A stretch of DNA of 64,000 nucleotides from Dromaius novaehollandiae. Taxonomy: Eukaryota; Chordata; Aves; Casuariiformes; Dromaiidae. Every line of letters begins with the position of its first letter. Position 1 is the first letter of the stretch. The notes under the pieces were generated by a model, which was given only the letters and a program-made list of their open reading frames with translations, had not been told where the DNA came from and did no database searches. The translations under genes and the position numbers were made by a program. Where the stretch lies: contig NC_088112.1 in NCBI RefSeq assembly GCF_036370855.1, positions 20,018,469 to 20,082,468 of the forward strand. The letters run 5' to 3'. Positions 1 through 12,060 of the stretch are shown piece after piece.

Positions 1-2000
1 CAGCGAACAACAGCTAAATCAACTGACGGTGTAAATATTAAAAATACTTCTTGCAGTCATGCCATGATGTTGGTACAGAAAACTTGGGGTTACGTTGCCC
101 GTGCTAATGGAAATGAAGCTGGAAGTGGAGGTGTTCTGCGGCCCCTCTCGTCACTGGCGTGGGGGTGCTCGCAGATCGCTGCTGCTGGCTGAGCCGTTGT
201 GTGGGCGTTGAAGCAGAGCTGGGGTCCTCATCAGCTGTTACTCCAGCCAACTGGAATAACGTTAGCGGAAAGAGGTGATAGTATTAAGAATTCAAAAAAA
301 ATATGGAGGTGATAATGCTTTAAAAGTGTGTGTTAAGAGTAATTCTTAGTGTTATGGAAATACTCAGACTTCATGTTTCATACTGTAAGACACTAGTTTA
401 AATGTGGTGGTTGTAATAAGGGCGTGAAGAAATTTGGACCATTTGTTGATCCATCTGGGTGTTGTGATGGTTCCCATTGTGGGAATAGCTGATCACCACT
501 CATTTAAAAACACAAATAATCTCACTCTGTTTCATTTCATTCAGTAGAAGAAATATCTTTTTCTTCCGTAGGTAGCGTTCTGTTGTGCATATGAATGTGA
601 TTGAGTGTTGCGTGTCTTTGTGTGAAGACTTCATTGATGGAAAGCTATACCGATGAAATGCAAGTTTTTTCTGGTGGTTTTCATCCTCCCCCACCTCCCA
701 TCCCATTCTGCAGGTTGCTTATTCCTATGATTGTGACCAGTCTTATTTATAAAGGAAGCAACTTTCACATCCAGATCCAACTCCTATGAATTTTTTTGCA
801 CTCTTGACTATGCAGATTTCAATTAAACATCACTCTAAAGAATGTGAGATGAAAAAGAAAACTGTCATTAAAAAAGCTGTTATTTATGAAGTGTCTCAAA
901 TTTGTTTTTACATCACTAAAGTTCTTTAAGATAAATGAATGCAGAGTTTTATGGTAACTACTCCTGACAATATGGACTGTATTTTGTTGCAGTGACCCCA
1001 TACAATAGCATCTGAGAGTTGAATAAGATTTATCTGGCTTGAATTTAATTGAACTTTGGTTTTAGAATGTATTGTATAATTGAGAGGCATTGTCCTATTT
1101 CTGTCTTGGTTTAATGATTTTTTTTAGCAACAATTATTGAAGTTGAAGATGGGAAGGATCTTTTGAGTTTTCTCTTTTATCCTCTTGCCAGGTCAAGATT
1201 ATTTCATGAGATATATTATTTAATTCTGTATTCATTGTTCTGTGATGATGTCTGTGATGTGCCAAAGATGACCTATGGCATTCAGTGGAATATAATACCT
1301 GCATGTATGTGAGCTTTATTGTATTTTAATAATTGGAATTGAACATCAAATAGAACATTTTGCATCTACTGAATCAGCTCAGGAAAATGCAGCTACTGTT
1401 CTTCAGTCACAGTGAATTCACAGGTCTGCTTAAATTAGAACTGTTCTGCTCTCTTATTTGTACTGTAAGAATATTTGGTTGCTACCAACCAGAATCCAGT
1501 ATTTCTATTGACTACAACATGCTCGGATTTATTGTAAATAATGTAATCATTAGTTACGGACTTAAGAGCTGTATTAAAAACAGCAGAATCCACAGAATCC
1601 ACTGGCTTTCAGTGGGGACATGTAACTTATCTGCACTTAGATAAACCACTTTTTGCACTAGTGTCTCAGTGTAGAAGTACACATTTTCTGTTTTGAAATG
1701 TGAGTGCTCTAAATATTTAAAAGCATAATTAATATAATAAACTGCAGAAGAAAAGCTAAAGATGAAAATGTTCTGTAACATGTTCTTAATGTGATGTTTA
1801 TTATTATTATGTTATTCCATCACATGCTTGAAATTTAAGTGTCAGGAATAGCAAAATAAAATTCTGACTTGGAGTTTGAAGAAAAGGAGTTTTAAATGGG
1901 TAGTTCTTGTCAAACAGTTATGTTATTCACGGCAGGAAAAAGTGTGCTGACTTAGTATGCTTTGTAGTAATGAGTTTGGGTTTCCTCCGCTGGGTATAAT
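1..2000 (+). other. AT-rich non-coding stretch, possible 3' UTR of an upstream plus-strand gene
   Basis: No open frame with recognisable content was seen. The composition is AT-rich with AU-rich words (tatttat, attatta), unlike the GC-rich sequence further right. The call is made from texture and expected gene order only. Confidence 0.25.
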
Positions 2001-2006
2001 AATAAA
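2001..2006 (+). terminator. Candidate polyadenylation signal for a convergent gene entering from the left
   Basis: AATAAA is followed after about 10 nt by cttgtgttttctgaggttgc, a good GU-rich downstream element. Other AATAAA copies lie at 1736-1741 and 1855-1860. The AT-rich, ORF-poor sequence before it fits a long 3' UTR. In mammals SAR1B sits tail-to-tail with JADE2, so it is the first candidate, but no SAR1B coding sequence is visible. Confidence 0.3.
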
Positions 2007-2589
2007 TCAGCCTTGTGTTTTCTGAGGTTGCTCTTCAGGTATGCGTGGAAGCAAATCCTCAACTCAGGAAACTTTTTCAGTATGGAAAAAATGATGTTTC
2101 CTTTGCTGAAATCTTAAAATGAGATAGAGAGATCCAGTCCTAAAAGCAGATAGTATCTGTCCTGGCATTCAGCTGACCTGTAGGATCTGCAGTGCCAATG
2201 GGATGATACCGTGTGGGAAGTGCCACTGAATTTAGGTGCTTCTCAAACTGAGGTCACCAGACGCTGTTTGCTTATGAGCCTGTCGTGTTCGACACAGCCT
2301 GCAGGAAAGTAACCTACTGTAGTAGAGAACTGTTCTCCAATCCGAAGTATATGTTCTCCTCAGTTTACATTTTCCAACTTATTTCTTAATTGGCTGTTTT
2401 TGAACTAAAATTAGAAATTCCTTTGCTGGTAGGCAGATATGGTAAAATAATAATAAAGAAGTATCTCTCGGTTTTCTTAAGACCCCATTTCTTATGGCAA
2501 GTGTCCCATCACATTAAATGCTATAAAATAAGTAATATCTTTTATTCCAGGATCTCAAAACTTTCTACATGCTAATGAGGCCTCAGCAT

Positions 2590-2675
2590 CCTTTTGAGGC
2601 AGAGAAGCTTTTATTGTCTTTACTTAACCTGTGAAGTGAGGTCCAGAGGGATTATGTCCTACTTCGTCACTGTCT
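2590..2675 (-). mobile_element. Possible MIR remnant, reverse orientation
   Basis: The piece cctgtgaagtgaggtccaga, then gggattatgtcctacttcgt, loosely parallels the reverse of the MIR core (acagatgaggaaactgaggc...aagtaacttgcc). The match is weak and could be chance. Confidence 0.25.
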
Positions 2676-5600
2676 GAACAAAAATAACTGGACTTTCCCT
2701 CTCCTCCTGACCACCGGCAGCTTGAAATGAAGCAATACCTCATTTGGTCTGGGCACTGTTTGTGCATGCTCTGGAGGGAACGTTTCATCACATGCAAGCT
2801 GCTAAAGATACTGCACAGAGCACTTCTAAAACGAGGACTTTTTGGTCACTTCCTCTGATATACCTATGTATACAGCAGCAAAGATGCTCTAAGCTTGTAC
2901 TGTTTGCTGTCAGCTGTACTGCACTGAACTGTGACAATATTTAGTAGGTAACAGGTTGAAAGAACAGCACAAAAACTTAGTGTGTGGAGTGGGGGCAAAG
3001 CTTGAATCTACTTCTGATTTCTGATTTTCTTTTTTTAATGTAAAATGCATATTAATGCTATCCTTGGATAATTTAAAGGGATACTTTCAGCATTTGGGTC
3101 CAAATGCCTGTTGTTGGTACAGCTGTCCATTAGCCTGTCTGCAAATAAGGATTTACTTTGCTTGGCTGGTTTTCCTCCCCGCAAAGGCGGTGCTTTACTG
3201 TCGGAGCGATTTGATTAACTCACAGGAGCAGCAGCACTAGCAGTAGCATAAGTTAACAAACCCATCACAGTAGCTTGGAGCAGATAAGAGCTGTTAGTAG
3301 CTTAAGACTTAATCTTAGCAATTTAATTATACTTGAATGCCCAGTCCTAGAAGTAGATATAGCTGTTTTGTTAGCAGGCACAGTGTGACAAGCTATTGAT
3401 CTGGGAAGGGCTCAGACTGACCCTTCCACTAGTATTTCCAGATGGGGAGGCTGAGCTGGTGGGGGGAACCTAATCTTTTAAAACCATGTCAGGAGGATCC
3501 AAAGTAGTTTGGATTTTGTTGTTTTGGATACAGGGCTTCTGAGCAAGGGAAATTGCTTTTTAATAAGAATGTGGCTGTGAAGAGGAAGGTCAGAATTTAT
3601 TTAAAAGTTAGTGTTAATTAAAGCCATTGCTCCCAGCGGTAAATCATGCAGCAGCATTGCAAAGCGGGCTTATCCTGTAAGTAATAAATAGGCCGGACAA
3701 AGGGATGAGAGCTCACAAATAAGCAATCCTCAAGGATATTATTGCAAAGGCTGACACGGGCTGCCCTGGCGGGTCACGTAAGGATCTTTGGAAAATATCT
3801 GACAAACTTCCATGCTGGCAACTAATGGCTGGGGGACAGCTGTGCAGCGAAAAGGGGGGAAAATTAACTGGGTTGAAAAATGTCCTCTTGTCAGTGGAAG
3901 AGGGAAAACAGTTCTCATGAAAGGAGCTCTTCATGCTGCTGTGCCACAGCTTGTTTGCGGGACGATCCCAGGGCTGGTGTTTGGAAACGCTGGGGCTTGT
4001 GAAAGTGCGAGGCGGGGAGAGAAATGAGCTAGTGATGGGAGCTGTATTTCAAGGGAGTATTGCACACTGCTGTCAGCGCCAGGGTTCATCAGGGTTATGT
4101 TGAAATCCTCCTGGTATCCTGCAGTTAACCTTAGCAACAACGCTGGCTTTTGCTGCGTAATTGAAAACACGGCTGATACCTGATCGAGTGTTCCCCAAGG
4201 ACAGAGCTGAGCTCTCCTGCTTAATGCACCTGACTTCTGACCCGAGATAAGCACAAACTGCACAATTTAAACCCAGATTTTAAGCTCTCTCATGCCTGTT
4301 GGCATTCAGAGCTCAGTTCTGAACTCAGCCAGGGTTATTGCTTCCAAATCCAGAGACTGACTGCTCTTCTCCCTCCCCTTTATCAGAGCAGCATTTTGGT
4401 TTAGGTCCAACTAACTTAGACCTGTAAAAGGAGAAGACTCCTATACAAATGTTGTGCCGTTTAGCTCCTCCTCTATTCCTTACTGCACACGTGTGTCTGA
4501 GATGTTTTAAATAGAACTTTTCAAAATATAATGATTACCGATGTGCATTAGCGTCAGATTACAGGGGGCATTAAGTGAAAGTGTGGGGTCATAGTAGGTT
4601 TTAAAGGCTGAAAAAGAATCAAAGAAAAGGAATTTGCTGTAGAGAAAATAAAAGTTTTTTGCTTTACTGAATAAATAATTGCAGGAGATGGTGTAGGAGA
4701 AACTCAGATGTGCAGCTACAGCAGGGAAAGCAACTGGGGTTGGAGGTGCTGCCTGGAGAAGCAGTATTTAGGCAGAACAGAATGAAGCAGAGCTAATAAT
4801 ACGGTTTGTTTTCCTGGAGCTTATGTTTCGCTACTAGCGTCTGATGCACTTGTAGGACTGGTGTAAAGAAGGATGGGTGTTTCTACAAAAATGAGATGTT
4901 TACTCAAGCATTTTGCAGAAAACGTGTCCTTCTACTCACTCCTACTCATTGCTCTCTTTTTGTGACAGTTGGCTCTGAGGAGCTCGGGCTGAGCAGATCT
5001 GGGGTTTGTACTTGAAAAGTGTCTGTAAGGAACTCCTTTCTGAGGCATCGTCAAGGTTTTTTTTACTGCTTCTCTTGTGCTGCCAGCTGCTATTACCCCT
5101 TCTGTAATATCCTTTTCTTTCCTAACCTGTAATTTGAATCACCTCCTAAGGGGAAAAAAAAAGTTTTTGTTTTTTTTTTTTCCAGGCTGTTTGGAGAGAG
5201 GTTTTTCTTCATCAAGAGCTGGATGTTTAAAATCCTGGGGAAGAAATTTGTAATTGGGACGTCTATTGGAGAGGAAGTTCGGCTTGTATTTTCATATCCC
5301 TTCTCGGGCAGAATGCAGGAGGGAGTCAGCGGACGGCGTATGTGTATTCTTTGCCATTGTTATTTTGGGAGAAACAAGGAAAAATGAAATCGTTACGGTC
5401 ATTACAGTTGTTGAAGTTCCCCGGGCTGCGAAGTCTGCTTGGCTGCAGCCAGGCATGTGTAACAGATCCTCCTGCGTGTGACCGTGGGGTGAATTCTATT
5501 TATGTCTCTGTAAACATGCAATTATGAAATGAGCTCGAAGGAGATGGCGCTAGCGCAGTCCCTGCTTGACCTGCTCAGCTATCGTTGGACTTGCGCAGAG

Positions 5601-6469
5601 AGTGCAAAGTGAATTTGGACTATTGCAGAACATCATGCTGCCGAAAAGTTGTAGTGAAAGGAACGTGGGTCAAGCAAAAAAGCAAAGAAATTACCAAATA
5701 TATTAGCAGATAAGATGGAAGACACTGAGTTTCTGTAATAATATCTTACATACCGTGTGAACATAACAGCACTTCACAGAGACAAGATCTATAAAAATCA
5801 CCAAAACAGGTTTTCTTTTATACAGTCCATATTTCAGATAAATTATGGTATTGGATCTTGGAAAAATAAAAAGAAATTTCAAGCCTCATTTATGACTCTA
5901 CTTACCAAGTATGGCTTGGTAGGTGGAGTCATCACTGTTCTGATTAGAAATAGCTGCTTTTTATATCTGAAAAGGTAAAATGAAGAAGTGGGCATCATTG
6001 GTTTCTGTATCAACCTGTTTTTAATAGACCCTCTGCTTTCAGCATTAACTCTAAAGTCACAAAGGAAAGAAAATGGTTTAGGGAAATACCCTACGATCCT
6101 CGTGGCAGCGTCTGGCTCTGCTAACGCCGTGTGTGTGTATGTGCCTTTTAAAAATCAGAGAAAAACAAATTTCCATAGAGCCCACAGAAATATCATGGAA
6201 GTGTATTCATTAAAAGCTTGGTTGAGACATCCCAAATGTTAGAGTTGGGGAGCTGAGACACAAGGCTTGGTTTGTGCCGGAGTGATCCATCACTCACGTC
6301 TCTCCAGCCTGTCCTGTCTTGCTGGGGTTGGGGCAGTAGCTCCCTAAAGGGCTCTGTGCATCTCCAGAGCTTGTCTGCCGGCACTTTTAAACTCAGATAA
6401 AGTAAATTACACAGGTTTTCTTGCAAGAAGGAAGTCTTAGAATATCAGGCAAAACTTAACTTTTAAAGG

Positions 6470-6760
6470 TTGGACTTGTCTATTGTGAGGACGAGAGGCA
6501 GCAGGCACCAGCTGAAACACAGGAATTTGCATCTTTACATGAGAAGATGCTTTCTCGCTGTGAGGATGGTTAAGCACTGGAAGAGGTTGCCCAGAGAGGT
6601 TATGGGGTCTCCATCCTTGGAGATATTCAAAGCCCGCCTGGGCATGGCACTGGGCAACCTGCTCGAGCTACCTGTGCTGGAGCGGGGCTTGGACCAGACG
6701 ATCTCCAGAGGTGCCCGCCAACCCCAGCTCTTCTGTGGTTGTGCGATAGCTGCTAAAATA
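6470..6760 (+). mobile_element. CR1 LINE fragment, 3' end
   Basis: The segment carries recognisable CR1 3' tail landmarks in order: ctgaaacacaggaatttgca, gctgtgaggatggttaagca, gaggttgcccagagaggtta, ctccatccttggagatattc, actgggcaacctgctcgagc, and a final caaccccagctcttctgtgg. The reading frame (KHRNLHLYMRRCFLAVRMVK) is the degenerate end of the reverse-transcriptase ORF and is not functional. Substitutions along the whole length suggest an old insertion. Confidence 0.85.
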
Positions 6761-9700
6761 GATGTGCTGCTGCGACTCGGGCCTCTTTTGCAAAATGCAA
6801 AAACAAATTGTATCTAAAAGCTGAAAACAAAAAAAGTGGGAGTACTGCCGCTTTAACGCTTTGCTTTGCCTTCATTAGGGGGGACTGATAGTAACTCGTG
6901 CCAGTGCAGCTCTTCTAGTACAAGGTTGTGGTGGGCAGGAGTGGTTGGTCCCACCACTGCCTCCACCATGCCCCATCCCTGCTGCCACCTCTCCGGGAGA
7001 TGTGTCACCACCTGCATGTCACTCGGTGAGACGCTCCCCTTCTGCTCAGCATCAGGCCCAGCTTCGAGGCCATTTCCCAAGTGCAAAAGCAGTGATGTTT
7101 GCGATCCCAGATGGTTAATCCCCCCCCCCGGATATGCAAAAGCTGCCGTGTGCCTGCTCTAGCATAGCGTCTCCACTTCCAGCAACAGAAATACGTTTAG
7201 TTTACTGCTATTATAACGCAGACTCCTTGGACCCGGAGCCTCTTGCCAAAGGGCTGGCATGCAGAGCTGCCTGCCTCGGGGTGGGCGTAGGCAGCAACGC
7301 AGTGTGGAGCTGGATTGCACCAGCGAGGCACTTGCTGGGACAAGCAAGCAGCCCTGCCTCCCCAGGCAGACAGCTCAAGCACTCGGAGGTGGGAGGAAAC
7401 CAGAGCCTACCCTTGGGACCGGGTGAGAAAGTCAGTAAAGGAGGGAGAGCAAAAACATGGAAGAAAAAAGGATTGGTGGGATCCTGGACTCTGGTAGACT
7501 TGATTCATTCTTGGTTTTGTCGTTTAACAGAGGAGGTAATTGCAGCAAATATCCTAGCAAGCAGTCCTTGCAGTGACAAATATGTCCCTCCACACACAGG
7601 GAACATCTCCAGCCCTCCTGAAAAAGCCTTCAGCTGTCTCCTGTGGAACATAACCTATAGGGCACACGTTGCAACCCTACATCTGCTCCTTCTACCCTAT
7701 ATTCCTGCATCTCTCTAGGAATTAGACATGCTCTCAGTGTTCATCTTATGGAAATTTGGGGTCCCCAGGCATGAAGTTAGCCATGGTTGGCCTGAGAAAG
7801 GCATACCAGAGGTAAAAAGGGGCAGAGGGAGAGAGTGATGGGGCAATACGTGGGTTAATTTTGTTGCGTTAAGCTTGAAAAATCATGTGAAGTAGGAGGA
7901 GCAGCTTCCTGCAAGTTCTCTGCAGTACTGGAGAGGGCTTTGGTAAAAAGCTGTGTCTGATGAGGAGACTTCAGTCATTAGGCCAGGTTGGCACATTAGC
8001 TGCTACTCAAGAGCCAAGGAAAACCCCAAGCTCAAAATTCAGCTTATTCCTCCATGAAAATAACAGTCATGCCCCATATTACGTAGCCGGACAACTGTCT
8101 GCCAGCAACGAAGCGCTGGTGACTGCTGTGGAAATTTTGGCTACAGATTACTTTCAAAAGGGTTTTCCTATTAGCTTCATAAACAAAGAAAGGACAGCAC
8201 AGAAGAGTAGAAAAGCTTAAAAAACTTGACTGTGTAAAATTTCACGTCAATAGGCTACCTACTGTTTAAGACAACCAGGAATTTGTGCCCGTTTTAAGTG
8301 CATAGCGGTGTCCAACCCACTTTCTTGGGTCATGGGCAGAAATCATCATAATCATAGGTCTTGACATGCTTTTTGTCCTTCCCACAGTTTCTCAAGTGAC
8401 GTTCTTGTTCTCTCCCCTGCCTTAGACATGCTGTCAGCGTTGACAGTGCTTTGTGCAATCTTTCTGCCCTAGAGACGAATCTCAACCCAACTGAATAAAG
8501 GGAAGAGTTTGCTGGAAGTATGTTGCCTGAACATGCAGCGGGCTCTCCACAAACACCTCTCCTGACTTCAGTCGGAGATGATTGAGGGAGATTTGAACCA
8601 TAATTTACTCACCACAAGCTAGTGCTGCATCATGTATTTTGGGTAAGGTGCTGAGTATCATTCACTCTAGGCAACAGTGGGATTTAGAGCACATAATTCA
8701 TCCAGCCTTTTAATTTTGCATGCCCGGTCCTTGGTTTCCCGTGTTATGCTGGTATTTATTCAGTAGCATGGACACTCAAGGAAGATAACTGAGGTCTAGG
8801 TGCATAAGAATGGCTGGACTACGCCTTTCGTTTCCACTAAGCCTTTCGTTTCCACCTTTAAAATCTATGGCCTCGGCTTTGCTCATGCAGTAGAGCTTCC
8901 TCAGATGCTGCTGGTGGTATTGTACCTCTTGTGCAGGGGCTGATGCACCTCTGGTGTCATCCATTGGGGCATTTTTCTACAAAGCTGAGGGAGATCTAGC
9001 TCCAAAAAGGGAGTTCAGCCTCAACAACATGAAGTATTTTATGTTGACTGGGAATTCAAAAGTAATGCAATACAGCTTAGACCTATCTAAGAGATTAAAT
9101 GAAGTGGCTAATTTGGATGGTAGCCTCCCTTCTCCCATAAATTCCGTGGTATTAGATATCTCTCAGTAACAAGCAATTTGTTTTCCACCTAATGGAAGTC
9201 TTGTTTCTGGAAACGTGATAGTTCCAGGTATTTCAGCACTACCACTTAGATACTTGTCTCGCCTTACAAGCTTTTGTGTTTGTATTTAAACAGCAGACAA
9301 GCTGTCAGTACGATGTGTTTTGTGTGAATGCTGTTGGTAAAAGAAGATTACAGAAGTAAACCAAATGATCATTTCAGGTTCACCATGGGGAAGCATGAAC
9401 AAGAAAGAGGCTTAACTAGCGATGAGTCAAGGCCGCGATAAGGTGCCTATGTATTGGTAGATAAAGGCCGGCTCCCGCTGCCTCCTTCGAGCCCTGCGTT
9501 CCACCTAAGGGGCCTGGGTGATGCAAACCCGTGAGTCATGTTTTAGAACAATAGTTTCGTCATGCGAAATGACTCAGGATAAAAGAAAAACAGGTTTTTC
9601 AATAAACTGAAGCCTGTGAAACTGCAAGAAGGAATAAAGTAATAGCACATCTTTAACTGTGTTGAATGTGTCATTTTTTTTCCCCAAGAAATAATAAAAT

Positions 9701-11189
9701 GATTATAGCAGTTGTTTCAAAGCAGCTGATCGGACCATGCCTGCTTTTGGGTAGCTTTCTGCTGTGGACGGGTACATGCAGGTGACAATAACAAAAGAAC
9801 TGAGCACCCGTGTGTATGGACATTAGGCTGCTGTATATACCAGGGCCTCATACAGCACTGGGATGCAATCATTTGTCTTTATCATGCTTTCTACTCTCTG
9901 TTGGTCAAATTTAATGTAAAAGGCTGGTCCTGCTAAGCAAAGTACAGCACCGTTCCTTGCAAGGTCGAGTTCTCAGCCTATAAGTTCTCAGGCTCTTTGT
10001 TGGGTAGGAGATCTCTTTTTTGTCAGTAGAGCAGTCCGTGGCTGTGTGTGCGGCTGGAGTTATTATATTACATTTGCAGAAAATTCCTCTCTTACTCCGT
10101 TACACGTGGATGCCCACGCAGACCAAACAGCCTCTGCCATGAACCAAGAGCTCTACTAGGTACGAGGCCATAAAAAATAACATCTTCTCTCTGTGATAAT
10201 GAGCCTGTTCCCTCTAGGGAGGGAGGAATACGCCCGCTTAATAGTTTACATGGCCCTAAAAGTGTCCGTTTTAGGTAGTCCGTGGAGTTTTAGTGCAGAA
10301 ATTGCCAGCTTAGCAATCTGAATGCAAACATGCACAATTTTTTTAGGATTTAATGAAATCAGAACAATTAGGTAAAGGGGAGGGCGTGCCATTGTCGGTC
10401 AATAAAAAGACTTTAATCAGATTAGTTCAAAATACTCAACAAGCCAAAAAATAAATAGCTTATTTCCTTTCAAATAGTTACTCATGTTTATATGGGAGGT
10501 AGCAAATAACCTGTCTGAACTTTCTTTTTCTAATGTGCCTTGTTAAATTTCCCTGCAGTGGGAGAAAGTTAGGGTCTTCACCGACGGTGCAGGCATTTCT
10601 CCAGCACCAGTTTTTGGGGGGGTTGTTTGTTTGTTTTTTCCAAAGTTGGAAGTTCTGCTTTTCAGCCCGGTGTCCCTCACCCATGCGGTTCTCTGGGCTG
10701 TTCTTACTGCTTTCCATCTACAGGTGGCAGCAGGCTTTAAAATCTTTAACATTACAACATGCTTTTGTAGGAGCCGATGGAGTGAGATAGTTGTGCAATG
10801 ATTTCCAGGACTTCAGTGCATGAAGCTGCTGTAAGAGAAATCGTTTCCAAGGTCTAAAACAGTTTTTGCAGCTCTTCACTGAAATGCTTTATGAAGACAA
10901 ACGGCAAGAAGTCCAGGTAGGTTGGTGAGAAGGGAAGAGCAGCACCTATGTTGGCCCAAGGCACCCTTACAAAGAGCTGGGGTTTTGTCAGATAAGTTAT
11001 CTGAGTGAAATAACTTGGTTTAAAACTTTCCCTTGTAAAAGCATGTGAACGCAAAAAGTCGCGTTTGTAATTCAGATTCGAGCCACTCTGCTCAAATTTG
11101 TCCTTGCATTTTGGCTCTGTTTGTGCCTGTGTTTGGGGCTCTCTTCTCCCACTTGTGTTGAAGTCTGTCTCCTGTCCTGATCGGATCAG

Positions 11190-12060
11190 ACGATGCTGGC
11201 AGACGAGCCGGTTCGGCGTCCCGGGGGCGCGTGAAAGCGGAGCGCGGCGCTGGCTGCTCGTGTTGGGCCCGGGGAGCGTGACCGGCTCCGCTCCGACGCG
11301 GCTGCACGGTGACGGTGACCCGAGCGGCTGGAGGAGGTCGGCGTCTCTCTCCTGGTGCTCCCACCTCTAGCAGCATCACGTTTTAGCTGTTTTTCTGTTT
11401 GACTGGCAGGCTTTCTCTGCTCCTGCCCTAACTCCGTCCCTCGACAGACGCCAGCAGCCAGAGCAGAGTGGTTTGGTGCGATGGAGAGGATGAAACGTTG
11501 GAGGGACCCCTGATCTGCGCAGGGTGTGGGCATCTCTGGTTCAACCAGCGCAGCCTCATCCACAAACCGAGGCTGGCCTCAGCTGGTGGGTCCTCGACAC
11601 CCCGCGGTGGAGGATGCTCGGGTGGCCCCAGCGAGGTGGTGCCGGGCTGGGAGCAGCTCGCGGGGCTGCGTGGGGCTCTGCCGGAGGACAGCACTGCTCC
11701 GTGCGGGTGATAAGTCACCGGGAAGCGGCGTGAGCCAGCCCTCCGCCGGCTCTGCGCGTCAGATCGCATCTGCAGGCTGTGTTGGAGTTGCAGGGCCTTC
11801 TGCTTAGGCGGTATTTCAGCATGTGTGCCGTGATCTCCCAAAACACAGCAGCCGTTTGACCTCCCGGTGTTGCTTGCCCTGCTCGTTGCTCGCGAACCCC
11901 CTCCAGCAGCTCTCTGCGAGCTTAGCCCCGCGCCGGCGGTGCGGTCGGGGCGGCCAAATCCTGCAGCCCACGGATTGGGAGCTAGCTCGGCGGCGTGACT
12001 CAGCCGTGGCCAGCGAAGCACCGTGCATCTTGCATTAACTAGATCTCTGTAGTTTGCCTT
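11190..12060. other. GC- and CpG-rich intergenic block
   Basis: CpG is frequent (ctccgctccgacgcggctgc, ccccgcgccggcggtgcggt), in contrast with the AT-rich sequence on both sides. A perfect AP-1 type word TGACTCAG occurs near 11997. It could be a small CpG island or simply a GC-rich patch. Overlapping open frames on both strands look like GC-driven artefacts. Confidence 0.35.

Larger units (their letters stand above)
2007..11100. other. Intergenic sequence
   Basis: Apart from the CR1 fragment and the weak MIR remnant, nothing recognisable is present. Open frames are short and match no family. A long T tract ending in ccag at about 5165-5185 mimics a splice acceptor, but no coding sequence follows it. 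Confidence 0.6.

Noticed and set aside
5150..5190. T tract ending in ccag resembling a plus-strand splice acceptor
   Set aside because: No coding frame or matching donor follows that can be assigned to any gene.
7134..7718. 194-codon plus-strand open frame
   Set aside because: No recognisable domain, no splice context, and arbitrary composition; likely chance.
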